Numbered from the stretch's first letter, positions 16,241-24,786 are shown. The stretch is DNA of 39,268 bases from an uncultured Faecalibacterium sp. (GCA_934525845.1 CAKSZS010000020.1:1-39268), one strand, 5' to 3'. Program-made: numbers and translations. Notes: generated from the sequence alone by a model not told the origin.

Positions 16241-17218
16241 ATGACAGAACAACTGAACGTGCAGCAGATGGCGCAGCGCCTGACCGCTGCCGACAATATT
16301 TTGATCCTGTGCCACAAAAACCCGGACGGTGATACCATCGGCTGCGGCAGCGCCCTGTACTATGCCCTGAAGGAACTGGACAAGAATGCGGCGGTGCTCT
16401 GCTCCGACCCGATCCCGTCCCGCTACGCCTTTACCAATGCGCGGCTGTTCAAGGGCGAGTTTGAGCCGAAGACCATCGTGGCGGTGGATGTGGCCGGCGT
16501 GCAGCTGTTTGGCGAAAACAACGGCCTGCCGCAGTACAGCCGCCATGTGGACCTGTGCATCGACCACCACGCCGGCAACAGCGGCTATGCGGATTTCACC
16601 CTGCTGGACGGCCAGGCTGCCGCCGCGGCAGAGCTGCTGTATCAGGTCATCGCGGCGATGGGCGCGGCCATTACGCCCCACATCGCAGACTGCCTGTACA
16701 CCGGCCTTGCCACCGACACCGGCTGCTTCAAGTTCTCCTCCACCACGGCCAACACTCACCTGACCGCCGCCAAGCTCATTGAAGCGGGCTGTCATGTGGA
16801 GGAGCTGAACACCCTGCTGTTCGACACCAAGCCCCGGGCGCGCATGGAAGCCGAGCGCATCGCCCGCAACCATCTGGAATATTATCTGGACGGCCGCTGT
16901 GCGCTCATCTACCTCACCCGGGATGAGATCGAGCACAGCGGCGTGGACCCTGCCGATCTGGAAGAGCTGACCAGCCTGCCCATCAGCATCGAGGGCGTGA
17001 AGGTCGGCCTGACCCTGCGCCAGCAGCCCGGCGGCAGCTACCGCATCAGCGTGCGCACCGCCAGAGGGGTGGATGCCTGCGCCATCGCGCGGCGTCTGGG
17101 CGGCGGCGGCCACAACCGCGCGGCGGGCTGTGAGCTGCTGGGCAACCTGGAAAATACCAAGAATGCGATCCTGGCCGAGGTGGAAGCTGAGCTGGACGCA
17201 CCGCAGGAGGAAGCATAA
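16241..17218 (+). CDS. nrnA: DHH/DHHA1 phosphoesterase, NrnA-type nano-RNase
   Basis: A 325-aa DHH-superfamily enzyme. NrnA proteins degrade 2-5 nt RNAs and dephosphorylate pAp; some relatives act on cyclic dinucleotides. The metal-binding motifs are complete: His25, Asp29 and Asp31 in CHKNPDGD, Asp82 in VAVDVAG, and Asp107-His108-His109. The C-terminal DHHA1 domain has LGGGGHNRAAG for nucleotide binding. The position between rbfA and truB is conserved in Firmicutes and favours NrnA over c-di-AMP phosphodiesterase. I prefer the ATG at 16241; an ATG at 16229 adds four residues but abuts the GGAAAGG SD. Confidence 0.92.
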   Translation: MTEQLNVQQMAQRLTAADNILILCHKNPDGDTIGCGSALYYALKELDKNAAVLCSDPIPSRYAFTNARLFKGEFEPKTIVAVDVAGVQLFGENNGLPQYSRHVDLCIDHHAGNSGYADFTLLDGQAAAAAELLYQVIAAMGAAITPHIADCLYTGLATDTGCFKFSSTTANTHLTAAKLIEAGCHVEELNTLLFDTKPRARMEAERIARNHLEYYLDGRCALIYLTRDEIEHSGVDPADLEELTSLPISIEGVKVGLTLRQQPGGSYRISVRTARGVDACAIARRLGGGGHNRAAGCELLGNLENTKNAILAEVEAELDAPQEEA

Positions 17219-18103
17219 ATGCAGGGCATCCTGATCGTAGACAAGCCCATGGACTGGACCAGCTTTGACGTGGTGGCCAAGCTCCGCGGCGTGCTGGGCA
17301 CCCGCAAGCTGGGCCACAGCGGGACGCTGGACCCCATGGCCACCGGCGTGCTGCCGGTGTTCTGCGGCGGAGCCAGCAAGGCGGTGGATCTGCAGCTGGA
17401 CCACGACAAGAGCTACCGTGCCGTCCTGCGGCTGGGCGCCCGCACCGACACCGGCGACATCACCGGCACGGTGCTGGAAACGGCCCCGGTCACGGCAGGG
17501 GAAGCAGAGCTGTTGGCGGTGCTGCCGCAGTTCGTCGGCAAACAGATGCAGGTGCCGCCCATGTACTCAGCGGTGAAGATCAACGGCCAGCCGCTGTACA
17601 AGCTGGCCCGGGAGGGCAAGACCGTGGAGCGGAAAGCCCGCCCCATTGAAATTTACAGCATTGAATACGGCGGCAGCCCGGCGGAGCACGAGTATGTGCT
17701 GAACGTGAAGTGCTCCAAGGGCACCTATATCCGCACCCTGCTGGAAGACATCGCCGCCGCTTTGGGGCAGAAGGGCACCATGAGCGCCCTGCGCCGCACC
17801 GCGGCGGGCCTGTACACCGAAGCCGACGCCCACACGCTGGACGAGATCCTGGCCGCGAAGGAACAGGGCATGGACGCCCTGGAAGCTCTGATGCTGCCGG
17901 TGGAGAGCGTGTTTGCGCCGCTGCCCCTGCTGGTGGTGGAGCCTTGGGTGGAGCAGCACCTGTACAACGGGTGCCCCACCAGCCGCTACCCGGCGGCGGA
18001 TGGCCGCTACCGGGTGCGCAATGCGGCGGGGCAGTTCCTGGGCCTGGCTCGGATCACCGGGGGCGTGCTCAAGGTGGAAAAGCTGTTCGTAGAGCGGAAT
18101 TGA
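17219..18103 (+). CDS. truB: tRNA pseudouridine(55) synthase TruB
   Basis: TruB converts U55 in the T loop of elongator tRNAs to pseudouridine and also acts as a tRNA-folding chaperone. The protein is 294 aa. The N terminus GILIVDKPMDWTSFDVV and the catalytic motif LGHSGTLDPMATGVLPV, with the nucleophile Asp38, are intact. PPMYSAVKINGQPLYKLAREG (thumb loop) and KCSKGTYIRTLLEDI also match. A C-terminal PUA-like RNA-binding region ends the chain. The ATG at 17219 lies one base after the nrnA stop (TAAATG), which indicates coupled translation. Confidence 0.96.
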   Translation: MQGILIVDKPMDWTSFDVVAKLRGVLGTRKLGHSGTLDPMATGVLPVFCGGASKAVDLQLDHDKSYRAVLRLGARTDTGDITGTVLETAPVTAGEAELLAVLPQFVGKQMQVPPMYSAVKINGQPLYKLAREGKTVERKARPIEIYSIEYGGSPAEHEYVLNVKCSKGTYIRTLLEDIAAALGQKGTMSALRRTAAGLYTEADAHTLDEILAAKEQGMDALEALMLPVESVFAPLPLLVVEPWVEQHLYNGCPTSRYPAADGRYRVRNAAGQFLGLARITGGVLKVEKLFVERN

Positions 18104-18123
18104 AGAAAAAGGAAACAAAACCC

Positions 18124-19041
18124 ATGCAGATCATTTCACAGTTTGGGCCGCTGCCGCTGGCCGCGCCGGAAAAAGGCACGGCCGTGGCGATGGGCTTTTT
18201 TGACGGCATCCACATCGGCCACCGGGCGGTCATCTGCGGCGCGGTGCAGTGGGCGAAGGAGCACGCCGCCGCGCCGGCGGTGTTCACCTTCAAGCTGCCG
18301 ATGGAAAACAAAATGAAGGGCAAGCGCCTGCTGTCCACGGCGGACAAGCACGCGCTGATCGACAGCCTGGGCGTGGAGTATTACCTCACCCCGGACTTTG
18401 AGCAGATCAAGGGGCTGACCCCGGAAGAATTCGTGCAGGGCATCGTGAAAAACTGCCATGCACGGGCGCTGTTCTGCGGCGAGAACTTCACCTTTGGGGC
18501 GCGCGCGGCCGGCAACCCGGAACTGCTGAAAAAGCTTTGTGCGCCGCTGGGGGTGGAGGTCGTGGTCGTGCCCATGGCGCAGTTCGAGGAAAAGCCGGTG
18601 TCCTCCACCCGCATCCGCACGGCGCTGGAGGGCGGCGACATCCCGGCGGCCAACGCCATGCTGGGGATGCCCTACGCCATCCGGTTTGCGGTGCAGCATG
18701 GGGCAGGGCTGGGGCACACCCTCGGCGTGCCCACCATCAACCAGCTGTACCCGCAGGGGTTCCAGATGCCCCGCAGCGGCATCTATATCACCCGCACCTG
18801 CATCGATGGGGTCTGGTATCCCTCCGCCACCGGTCTGGGCAGCCGCCCCACCGTGAATGCGGACGCCACCAAGGTGACCTGCGAGACCTTCATCCCGGGC
18901 TTCTCCGGCAACCTGTACGGCACCGACCCGGTGGTGGAGTTCCACGCCTATCTCAGCCCCAGCAAGAAGTTCGATACGCTGGACGAGCTGCGGGACTGCA
19001 TCAACAACGCCGCGCAGCGCGCACAGGAATATTTCAAGTAA
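18124..19041 (+). CDS. ribF: Bifunctional riboflavin kinase/FAD synthetase RibF
   Basis: RibF phosphorylates riboflavin to FMN and adenylates FMN to FAD. The protein is 305 aa. The N-terminal nucleotidyltransferase domain has GFFDGIHIGH (24-33, HxGH-type ATP motif), GENFTFG and SSTRIRTALEGGD. The C-terminal flavokinase domain carries GHTLGVPTINQLYP and SGIYIT, then a short GLGSRPT segment. The ATG at 18124 is family-consistent; a longer frame open from 17710 runs through truB and is not coding. The SD is weak (AAGGAA), 20 nt past the truB stop. It is the last gene of the operon. Confidence 0.96.
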   Translation: MQIISQFGPLPLAAPEKGTAVAMGFFDGIHIGHRAVICGAVQWAKEHAAAPAVFTFKLPMENKMKGKRLLSTADKHALIDSLGVEYYLTPDFEQIKGLTPEEFVQGIVKNCHARALFCGENFTFGARAAGNPELLKKLCAPLGVEVVVVPMAQFEEKPVSSTRIRTALEGGDIPAANAMLGMPYAIRFAVQHGAGLGHTLGVPTINQLYPQGFQMPRSGIYITRTCIDGVWYPSATGLGSRPTVNADATKVTCETFIPGFSGNLYGTDPVVEFHAYLSPSKKFDTLDELRDCINNAAQRAQEYFK

Positions 19042-19046
19042 AAGAA

Positions 19047-19085
19047 CAGGGAGCCTGTCCGGATGGACAAGCTCCCTGCTTTTTT
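19047..19085 (+). terminator. Bidirectional terminator between ribF and the nitroreductase gene
   Basis: CAGGGAGC (19047-19054) pairs with GCTCCCTG (19071-19078), with an inner GTCC/GGAC stem, followed by six T's. On the minus strand the same stem is followed by TTCTTTTA, so it can end the convergent nitroreductase transcript too. Confidence 0.9.
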
Positions 19086-19090
19086 ATGCG

Positions 19091-19816
19091 TTACTTGTAC
19101 TGCTCTAAGTACTCCGCCACCGAGCGGCTCATCTCCCGAGCAAAGGCAGAGTCGTACTTGCGGTTGTGGAAGGCCGTGCACCACTGGTCAAAGGAGACGG
19201 CTGCGGCCTTGTAGCCGAACATCTCCCGCAGCTCCGCCCCGTCCATGGAGCGGTAGCCGTTCTCATGGACGATGTGCTCCATGGCACAGCGCTGGGGCTT
19301 GGCCCGGTCCTTCTGCTGCTGGGTGGGCCAGCCGAACACCAGCATGACCGCCGGGAACACATAGTCCGGCAGGTGCAGCAGGGCGCGGATGGCGTCACAG
19401 TTCTCCATGATGTCGCCGATGTAGCAGGAGCCGATGCCGAAGCTTTCGGCAGCCACCACAGCGTTCTGCGCCGCAATGGAAGTGTCGGTGACGGCCAGCA
19501 TCAGATCGCCCACGCCCGGCGTGCGGGGCGTGCAGCCGACCTCAAGATAGGCATCGTACCACTTTTTGCAGTCAGCGCAGAACACCAGCACCAGCGGGGA
19601 CTTGGCGATGAAGGGCTGGTGGTCGCAGCGGTCGGCCAAAGCGTCTTTCAGCGTCTGGTCGGTGATGTCGAGGATGGTGTACAGCTGCTGGCAGCCCGCG
19701 CTGGGGGCCTGGGCGGCAGCTTCCAGAATGCTCTGCTTCATCTCAGCAGGGATGGCTTTTTCTTCAAACACCCGCACGGATTTGCGGGCATAGAGGCTTT
19801 GCAGGATCTCGTTCAT
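19091..19816 (-). CDS. Nitroreductase-family FMN oxidoreductase
   Basis: A 241-aa protein of the nitroreductase (NfsA/FRP-like) family. These are homodimeric FMN enzymes that reduce nitroaromatics, quinones or flavins with NAD(P)H. The N-terminal RKSVRVF binds FMN phosphate; AAAQAPSAGCQQ follows; NAVVAAESFGIGSCYIG (about 125-141) is the classic flavin and dimer segment. VFPAVMLVFGWPTQQ also matches the NfsA-like group. The physiological substrate is not evident. The start is the ATG at 19816 after AGGAG. It converges on ribF and is followed by a shared terminator. Confidence 0.9.
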   Translation of the reverse strand: MNEILQSLYARKSVRVFEEKAIPAEMKQSILEAAAQAPSAGCQQLYTILDITDQTLKDALADRCDHQPFIAKSPLVLVFCADCKKWYDAYLEVGCTPRTPGVGDLMLAVTDTSIAAQNAVVAAESFGIGSCYIGDIMENCDAIRALLHLPDYVFPAVMLVFGWPTQQQKDRAKPQRCAMEHIVHENGYRSMDGAELREMFGYKAAAVSFDQWCTAFHNRKYDSAFAREMSRSVAEYLEQYK

Positions 19817-20233
19817 TGGAAATTTCTCCTGATATAGAATGTGCGGGCCGGGCCGCGTTCCGGTAGCTTTTTCCTCGAATGGATACGGGTTGCGGCCCCC
19901 AGCATCCGCTTCGTGCCTTGAGCGGCACTTGCGTTTTGCTGGCCGCTGCCCCAACAGCAGCTTCCTGTTTCCACCGCAGGCGGCGGTCGCTGCCGTTGCA
20001 GGCCATTCCATTGCCCGCCCTACTGCCTTTGGCAGCAGGGACCCACCCGCCGGATCATTCTCGGAAAAACTCCCGGCCCACGGCCCTGGATAGATGCATC
20101 TTCCCGGCAGGACGGCGGGAAGTTTCCCAAGCAAATGTCCAGAGAAGTGGGGCCCCGGTGCGCAGCACTGGGGCGGAACCGTGGGTTCCGGGCTCCATTT
20201 GCGGGGAAAGCTCCCCGCTGGCCTGCATAACGA
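19817..20233. repeat. 417-bp non-coding spacer with palindromic element, family A, copy 2
   Basis: No gene is visible. The left part (19864-19942) contains the core seen in inverted orientation at 4999-5050. The right end (20200-20227) repeats the right end of copy 1. Further palindromes include CTTCCCG/CGGGAAG near 20100, GGAACC/GGTTCC near 20175, and the hairpin GCGGGGA-AAGC-TCCCCGC (20201-20218), which lies just downstream of the tsaD stop and could support 3' end formation. Short GC-rich frames across it look like chance. Confidence 0.6.
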
Positions 20234-21241
20234 TTATTCGTAATCGATGGGCAGGGTGGGCAGGCCGTTCAGTTCCAGCCCGGCGGTATGACCCGCGATG
20301 TACTGATAGTAGCCCTGGGCCGCGATCATGGCACCGTTGTCGCCGCAGAACTTCAGCTCCGGCAGGTAGACCCTGGCACCCAGCTTCTGGGCACCGTCGT
20401 TGACCAGCTGGCGCAGACGGCCATTGGCGGCAACGCCGCCGGCCAGACAGACCTGCTTGGCCCCGGTGTCCGCCGCGGCCAGCAGCAGCTTTTCGGCCAG
20501 GATGCCGGAAATGCGGTCCTGGAAGCTGGCGGCGAGGTCGGGCACGTTGACCGCCTCACCCTTCATCTGGGCCTTGTTCACCTCGTTGAGCACGGCGGTT
20601 TTCAGGCCGGAGAAGCTCACGTTGTACTTGCCCTCCACATGGGGCACCGGCAGGCGGTAGGCCTTGGGGTCGCCGGTCTTGGCGGCGTTGGCCACACTGG
20701 GGCCGCCGGGATAGGGCAGACCCAAGGTGCGGGCCACCTTGTCAAAGGCTTCGCCGGCGGCGTCGTCCACCGTGTGGCCCAGAATGTGGTAGTGGGTGTA
20801 GTCCTGCACTTCCACGATGTGGCTGTGTCCGCCGGAGGCCACCAGGCAGAGGAAGGGCGGCTTCAGCTCCGGGTGGGTCAGGTACAGGGCCGCAATGTGG
20901 CCCCGCAGATGGTGCACCGGCACCAGCGGCTTGCCCGCCGAGTAGGCCAGGCCCTTGGCAAAGTTCACGCCCACCAGCACGGCCCCGATGAGGCCCGGTG
21001 CAAAGGTGACGGCCACGGCGTCCACATCGTCGATGGTCTTGCCGGCGTCCAGCAGGGCTTTTTTGACGGTGGCGCTGATGAACTCACAGTGGCGGCGGCT
21101 GGCGATCTCCGGCACAACGCCGCCGTACAGAGCCTGTTCTTTCACGCTGGTGGAGATGACGTTGCTCAGCAGGTGCCGGCCGTCCTCCACCAGAGAAGCG
21201 GCGGTCTCGTCGCAGGTGGATTCAATTCCTAAAACGATCAT
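20234..21241 (-). CDS. tsaD: tRNA threonylcarbamoyladenosine biosynthesis protein TsaD
   Basis: TsaD transfers threonylcarbamoyl from TC-AMP to A37 of ANN-decoding tRNAs, working with TsaB, TsaE and TsaC (not in this window). The 335-aa protein has the ASKHA ATPase fold. It starts with VLGIESTCDET; the iron-binding residues His111 and His115 lie in VHHLRGH, and Asp301 in FCGDNGAM. GGVAANGRLR is the phosphate loop region. Its ATG at 21241 is two bases past the polA stop, with the SD (GGAGG) inside the polA end, so the two genes form a coupled polA-tsaD operon. Confidence 0.97.
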   Translation of the reverse strand: MIVLGIESTCDETAASLVEDGRHLLSNVISTSVKEQALYGGVVPEIASRRHCEFISATVKKALLDAGKTIDDVDAVAVTFAPGLIGAVLVGVNFAKGLAYSAGKPLVPVHHLRGHIAALYLTHPELKPPFLCLVASGGHSHIVEVQDYTHYHILGHTVDDAAGEAFDKVARTLGLPYPGGPSVANAAKTGDPKAYRLPVPHVEGKYNVSFSGLKTAVLNEVNKAQMKGEAVNVPDLAASFQDRISGILAEKLLLAAADTGAKQVCLAGGVAANGRLRQLVNDGAQKLGARVYLPELKFCGDNGAMIAAQGYYQYIAGHTAGLELNGLPTLPIDYE

Positions 21242-21243
21242 GT

Positions 21244-23817
21244 TTAATGGGCCTCCAGCCAGTTTTTGCCTGCGTGCACATCGGTGCTCAGGGGCACTGC
21301 GTACTGCACACAGCCCTCCATCTCCTCCCGCAGGATCTGCGCGGCCTTTTCGGCCTCGGCTTCCGGCGCCTCCACGATCAGTTCGTCGTGGACCGTGAGG
21401 ATCAGGCGGCTTTCCATTTTTTCGTCCCGCAGGCGCTTCCACACCCGCACCATGGCCAGCTTGATGACGTCGGCGGCGGTGCCCTGAATGGGGGTATTGC
21501 GGGCCATGCGCTCGCCGCTGGAACGCACGTTGAAGTTGGAGCTTGCCAGCTCCGGCAGCGCCCGGCGGCGCCCGAACAGGGTGGACACATAGCCGTTGGT
21601 CTTGGCGTCCGCAATGGTCTTGTCCATGTAGCCGCTGACACTGGGGAAGGCGGCCAGATAGTTCTTGAGGAAGGCGTCCGCTTCCTTCACGGTCACGCCG
21701 ATGTCCTTGGCCAGGCTGTAAGCGCCCTTGCCGTACATGATGCCGAAGTTGATGGCCTTGGCGGAAGAGCGCAGGCGGGGGGTCACCTCGCTCTGGGCGA
21801 TGCCGTAAATTTTGGCGGCGGTGCTGCGGTGGATGTCCTCGCCGTTCAAAAAGGCCTGCTGCATATGAGCATCACCGGTGATGTGGGCCAGGATGCGCAG
21901 CTCGATCTGGCTGTAGTCGGCGTCCACCAGCACACAGCCCGGCTTTGCAATGAAATAGGCCCGCAGCTGGCTGCCCAGCTCGGTGCGGATGGGGATGTTC
22001 TGCAGGTTGGGGTTGTCGGAAGACAGCCGTCCCGTGCGGGCTTCGGTCTGGTTGAAGGTGGAGTGGATGCGGCCATCCTCTCCGATGACCTTCAGCAGGC
22101 CCTCCACATAGGTGGAGTTCAGCTTCTGGTAGGCGCGGTACTGCAGGATATCTTCCACCAGCGGGTAGTCCCGCAGGGCTTCCAGGGTCTCGGCGTCGGT
22201 AGACCAGCCGCGCTGGGTCTTTTTGCCGTGGGGCAGACCCATGGTGTCAAACAGCATCTCGCCCAGCTGTTTGGGGCTGTTGGGGTTGAAGCTGGTGCTG
22301 CCGGTCTCCATGTGGATGCGGCCCAGCACCTGCTCCAGCTCGTCGCGCATCTTCACGCCGAACTGCTCGATGCCGTCCTTGTCCACCAGCACGCCGATGC
22401 GGGTCATGTCGGCCAGCACCTGCGCCAGCGGGAATTCGATGTCGCTGTACAGGGCGTCCTCGTCCCGGGCGGTGATCTCCGCCTTCATTTTGGCAAAGAG
22501 ATCCGCCAGCCGTCCGGCATCCGGGTAATCGGTGCAGGTGAACGCGGCGGAAGCCTTATAGCTGGTCACCAGCTCGCCCACCTGATACTTGGAAGCGGAA
22601 GCGTCCAGCAGGTACGCTGCCAGCTTGCCGTCCCACACGATGCTGCTGCCCCAGCCGCCTGCGGCCATGGCCTTGGCGTAGAGGGGCGCGGAGTGGAAGA
22701 CGTCCAGCGTCGCGTCCGGATCGTCCAGCAGGCGCACCAGGTCAGCGTCCTCCAGCGGGTAGACCACGGCATCCTGCACGGCGTACCAGCTTTCCGGCTG
22801 CAAAACAACGTTGCGGGCACCCACTTTGCCGGTGACGGCAGGGCGGGCGGCCACCAGATAATGCCCGGACGGGGTCAACGGCAGAGCGGCGATCTCTGCT
22901 TCCGGCAGATCGGCCGCAGCTTCCTCCGGGGCGGCTTCCGGGACGATGCCCCCCAGCCCGAAGCGCGGGATGAGGGAGTGGATCTCCAATTCCTGCAGCA
23001 GGCGCACGGCGGCGGCCTTGTTGCCCTCGCCCACGGTGTAAGCGCCCACGGCCGTGTCGATGGGCGCATCGGTGCGGATGGTGCCCAGGGTGTGGCTCAG
23101 CTCTGCCAGCGCCTTGTCTTCAATGAGGTGTTCCCGCTGCTTGGGCTTGATGCGCTTGTCGTCCAGGTTGGCGTACACGCCCTCCAGCGAACCGAAGTTC
23201 TGCACCAGGCTCAGGGCGGTCTTTTCGCCGATGCTCTTCACGCCCGGGATGTTGTCCGAGGTGTCGCCCATCAGGCTCTTGACCTCGATGAGCTGTTTCG
23301 GCTCGATGCCGTATTTCTCGTGGATGGCATCCACGTCCATGGTCACCGTCTTGCTGCGGCCCATGACCGTTGCGGCCAGCAGCACCGTGGTGGTGCTGCT
23401 CACCAGCTGCAGGCTGTCCCGGTCTCCGGTGGCCAGAAAGCAGTCATCCTGCCGGGCCGCGCAGGCGGCGGACAGGGTGCCCAGAATGTCGTCCGCTTCC
23501 CAGCCCTCGGCGGTGACGGTGCGGTAGCCCAGATCCGCCAGGATCTCCTTCAGCACCGGCATCTGCTGGGCCAGCTCCTCCGGCATCCCGTGGCGGTTGG
23601 CTTTGTAGCCGTCGTACATCTTGTGGCGGAAGGTGGGAGCCTTCAGGTCAAAGGCCACGGCCACCTCGTCGGGCTGGCACTCCTTGAGCAGAGAGAGAAG
23701 AATGTTCAGAAAGCCATAAATGGCGTTGGTGTATCGTCCGTCCTTGGTGGTCAGCAGCTTGATGCCGAAAAACGCACGGTTGGCAATGCTGTTGCCGTCA
23801 ATGACCAGTAAACGCAT
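21244..23817 (-). CDS. polA: DNA polymerase I
   Basis: Pol I fills gaps and removes RNA primers in replication and repair. The protein is 857 aa. Residues 1-290 form the 5'-3' flap exonuclease (LLVIDGNSIANRAFFG, GWEADDILGTL, ATGDRDSLQLV). Residues 300-470 correspond to the 3'-5' exonuclease fold but lack the acidic DEDD residues, as in Bacillus-type Pol I, so proofreading is not expected. The polymerase domain has motif A with Asp634 in DADYSQIELR, motif B around KAINFGIMYG, and motif C His810-Asp811-Glu812. The start is the ATG at 23817 after GGAGGA. Confidence 0.97.
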   Translation of the reverse strand: MRLLVIDGNSIANRAFFGIKLLTTKDGRYTNAIYGFLNILLSLLKECQPDEVAVAFDLKAPTFRHKMYDGYKANRHGMPEELAQQMPVLKEILADLGYRTVTAEGWEADDILGTLSAACAARQDDCFLATGDRDSLQLVSSTTTVLLAATVMGRSKTVTMDVDAIHEKYGIEPKQLIEVKSLMGDTSDNIPGVKSIGEKTALSLVQNFGSLEGVYANLDDKRIKPKQREHLIEDKALAELSHTLGTIRTDAPIDTAVGAYTVGEGNKAAAVRLLQELEIHSLIPRFGLGGIVPEAAPEEAAADLPEAEIAALPLTPSGHYLVAARPAVTGKVGARNVVLQPESWYAVQDAVVYPLEDADLVRLLDDPDATLDVFHSAPLYAKAMAAGGWGSSIVWDGKLAAYLLDASASKYQVGELVTSYKASAAFTCTDYPDAGRLADLFAKMKAEITARDEDALYSDIEFPLAQVLADMTRIGVLVDKDGIEQFGVKMRDELEQVLGRIHMETGSTSFNPNSPKQLGEMLFDTMGLPHGKKTQRGWSTDAETLEALRDYPLVEDILQYRAYQKLNSTYVEGLLKVIGEDGRIHSTFNQTEARTGRLSSDNPNLQNIPIRTELGSQLRAYFIAKPGCVLVDADYSQIELRILAHITGDAHMQQAFLNGEDIHRSTAAKIYGIAQSEVTPRLRSSAKAINFGIMYGKGAYSLAKDIGVTVKEADAFLKNYLAAFPSVSGYMDKTIADAKTNGYVSTLFGRRRALPELASSNFNVRSSGERMARNTPIQGTAADVIKLAMVRVWKRLRDEKMESRLILTVHDELIVEAPEAEAEKAAQILREEMEGCVQYAVPLSTDVHAGKNWLEAH

Positions 23818-23854
23818 AGCGCAGTGTCCTCCAATCGATCATTTCACAGCCTAT

Positions 23855-23863
23855 AGTATAGCA
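23855..23863 (-). promoter_or_regulatory. Extended -10 promoter of polA-tsaD
   Basis: On the minus strand TGCTATACT forms an extended -10 without a good -35. The context TTTTGTGCTAT recurs at the GNAT gene promoter (30660-30668), and the same TGCTATACT occurs before the glycosyltransferase (26898-26906). Confidence 0.55.
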
Positions 23864-23908
23864 CAAAACCCCAGCGGGCGGGAGATTTTTGGAGAAAAAA
23901 CAAAAAAG

Positions 23909-24063
23909 CCTTCCCCCGAGGGGGGAAGACAGACCCTCTCAGACAAACCCTGACGGGTTTGCCAGCTCTCCCGAAGGGCGAGCTTTTCTGCATCTTACGA
24001 GTACGCGCAAAAAACTCCCCCATTCGGGGGAGCTGGCACGGCATAAGCCGTGACGGAGAGGGT
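23909..24063. repeat. Two-hairpin module, convergent pair between ferredoxin and polA
   Basis: A plus copy runs 23933-23987: head ACCCTCTC, hairpin CAAACCC/GGGTTTG, then AGCTCTCCC-GAA-GGGCGAGCT and four T's. A minus copy runs from 24063 to 24009: the same head, hairpin CACGGC/GCCGTG, then CTCCCCC-GAAT-GGGGGAG and six T's on its strand. The heads at 23933-23940 and 24056-24063 are perfect inverted repeats. The minus copy starts two bases after the ferredoxin stop and would terminate its transcript. An extra C/G hairpin with a minus-strand T-run sits at 23909-23929. Confidence 0.7.
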
Positions 24064-24065
24064 TC

Positions 24066-24254
24066 TTATTCCTCCACGCGGATCGCGCTCACCGGACAGG
24101 CGTTGGCGGCGTCCACGGCCTGCGGGACTTCCTCCGGCGGGATGGGGCCGGGTTCCGCGATGGCAAGGGTGCCCTCCATCTGGAACACGGCCGGGCACAG
24201 GGCCGCACACTGGGTGCAGCCGATGCAGAGATCGGGATCAACGAATGCATTCAT
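24066..24254 (-). CDS. Single-cluster [4Fe-4S] ferredoxin
   Basis: A 62-aa acidic electron carrier. Cysteines in CIGCTQCAALCP and the distal ACPVSAI give the ligand set of a monocluster [4Fe-4S] ferredoxin of the Thermotoga/B. thermoproteolyticus type: three Cys near residue 10-16 and one near 51. The fifth Cys (LCP) often forms a disulfide with a second Cys in relatives, but that partner is absent here. The ATG at 24254 follows AAGGAGG; a TTG just before it is less likely. It is divergent from the ArsC-like gene and monocistronic. The redox partner is unknown. Confidence 0.93.
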   Translation of the reverse strand: MNAFVDPDLCIGCTQCAALCPAVFQMEGTLAIAEPGPIPPEEVPQAVDAANACPVSAIRVEE

Positions 24255-24313
24255 CAACAGTACCTCCTTGGGCGGATGCCTTGGGGATAGTGTTGCCCGG
24301 CGGAGCGTGAATT

Positions 24314-24325
24314 ATGCCTAGGCAT
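24314..24325. promoter_or_regulatory. Perfect palindrome between divergent genes
   Basis: ATGCCTAGGCAT is a perfect 12-bp palindrome in the 117-bp divergent region. It lies 14 bp upstream of the plus-strand extended -10. On the minus strand a CATAAT (24311-24316) overlaps it and could be the ferredoxin -10. An operator role is inferred. Confidence 0.4.
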
Positions 24326-24338
24326 TTGGGCGGGACTG

Positions 24339-24347
24339 TGGTACAAT
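24339..24347 (+). promoter_or_regulatory. Extended -10 promoter of the ArsC-like gene
   Basis: TGGTACAAT is an extended -10, 24 nt before the ATG. The -35 region is poor. Confidence 0.55.
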
Positions 24348-24371
24348 AAGGATTCAGGAGGGAGTACGACC

Positions 24372-24713
24372 ATGAACATTCAGATCTTCGGCACGAGCAA
24401 GTGCTTTGACACCAAAAAGGCCCAGCGCTATTTCAAGGAGCGGGGCATCAAGTTCCAGATGATCGACCTGAAAGAAAAAGGCATGAGCCGGGGCGAGTTC
24501 GACAACGTGGCCCGCGCTCTGGGCGGCTGGGAAAAGATGGTGGATCCCAACGCCAGGGACAAGCAGACCCTGGCACTGCTGGACGCGCTCATCGACTGGC
24601 AGAAAGAGGACAAGCTGTTCGAAAACCAGCAGCTGCTGCGCACGCCCATCGTGCGCAATGGCCGCAAGGCCACCGTGGGCTACCAGCCGGACGTCTGGAA
24701 GGACTGGGAGTAA
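24372..24713 (+). CDS. ArsC/YffB-family thioredoxin-fold protein
   Basis: A 113-aa protein of the ArsC/Spx/YffB family. It begins with the thioredoxin-like strand NIQIFGTSKCFDTKKAQRYF, with a single Cys11 and no CxxC pair, so it is not a canonical Spx. RTPIVRNGRKATVGYQPDVW near the C terminus matches the YffB-like branch, often called arsenate reductase-like although the activity is unproven. GWEKMVDPNARD is the segment between. The SD is GGAGGG, 12 nt upstream. Its neighbours (a divergent ferredoxin, a membrane protein) give no clear pathway; a redox role is plausible. Confidence 0.85.
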   Translation: MNIQIFGTSKCFDTKKAQRYFKERGIKFQMIDLKEKGMSRGEFDNVARALGGWEKMVDPNARDKQTLALLDALIDWQKEDKLFENQQLLRTPIVRNGRKATVGYQPDVWKDWE

Positions 24714-24757
24714 GCGGAGATCCGACGCACTTTCACCAAAAAAACACCGGCAGGCTT

Positions 24758-24786
24758 TTGCACAAGTGCGCCGGATGTGGTATACT
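24758..24786 (+). promoter_or_regulatory. Promoter of the membrane-anchored unknown gene
   Basis: TTGCAC (24758-24763), a 17-bp spacer and TATACT (24781-24786), with a TG extension. Confidence 0.75.

Noticed and set aside
13019..17404. A 1461-residue open frame on the minus strand across infB, rbfA and nrnA
   Set aside because: It is the complement of well-identified genes. Its Gly/Leu/Ala/Val/His-rich composition is what antisense reading of GC-rich codons gives, and no SD or domain is visible.
17710..18123. An upstream extension of ribF
   Set aside because: The extension lies inside truB in another frame and is not related to the RibF family, which begins at the ATG at 18124.
21247..23811. 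An 854-residue open frame antisense to polA
   Set aside because: polA motifs A, B and C are intact on the other strand; the antisense frame shows only a biased composition.
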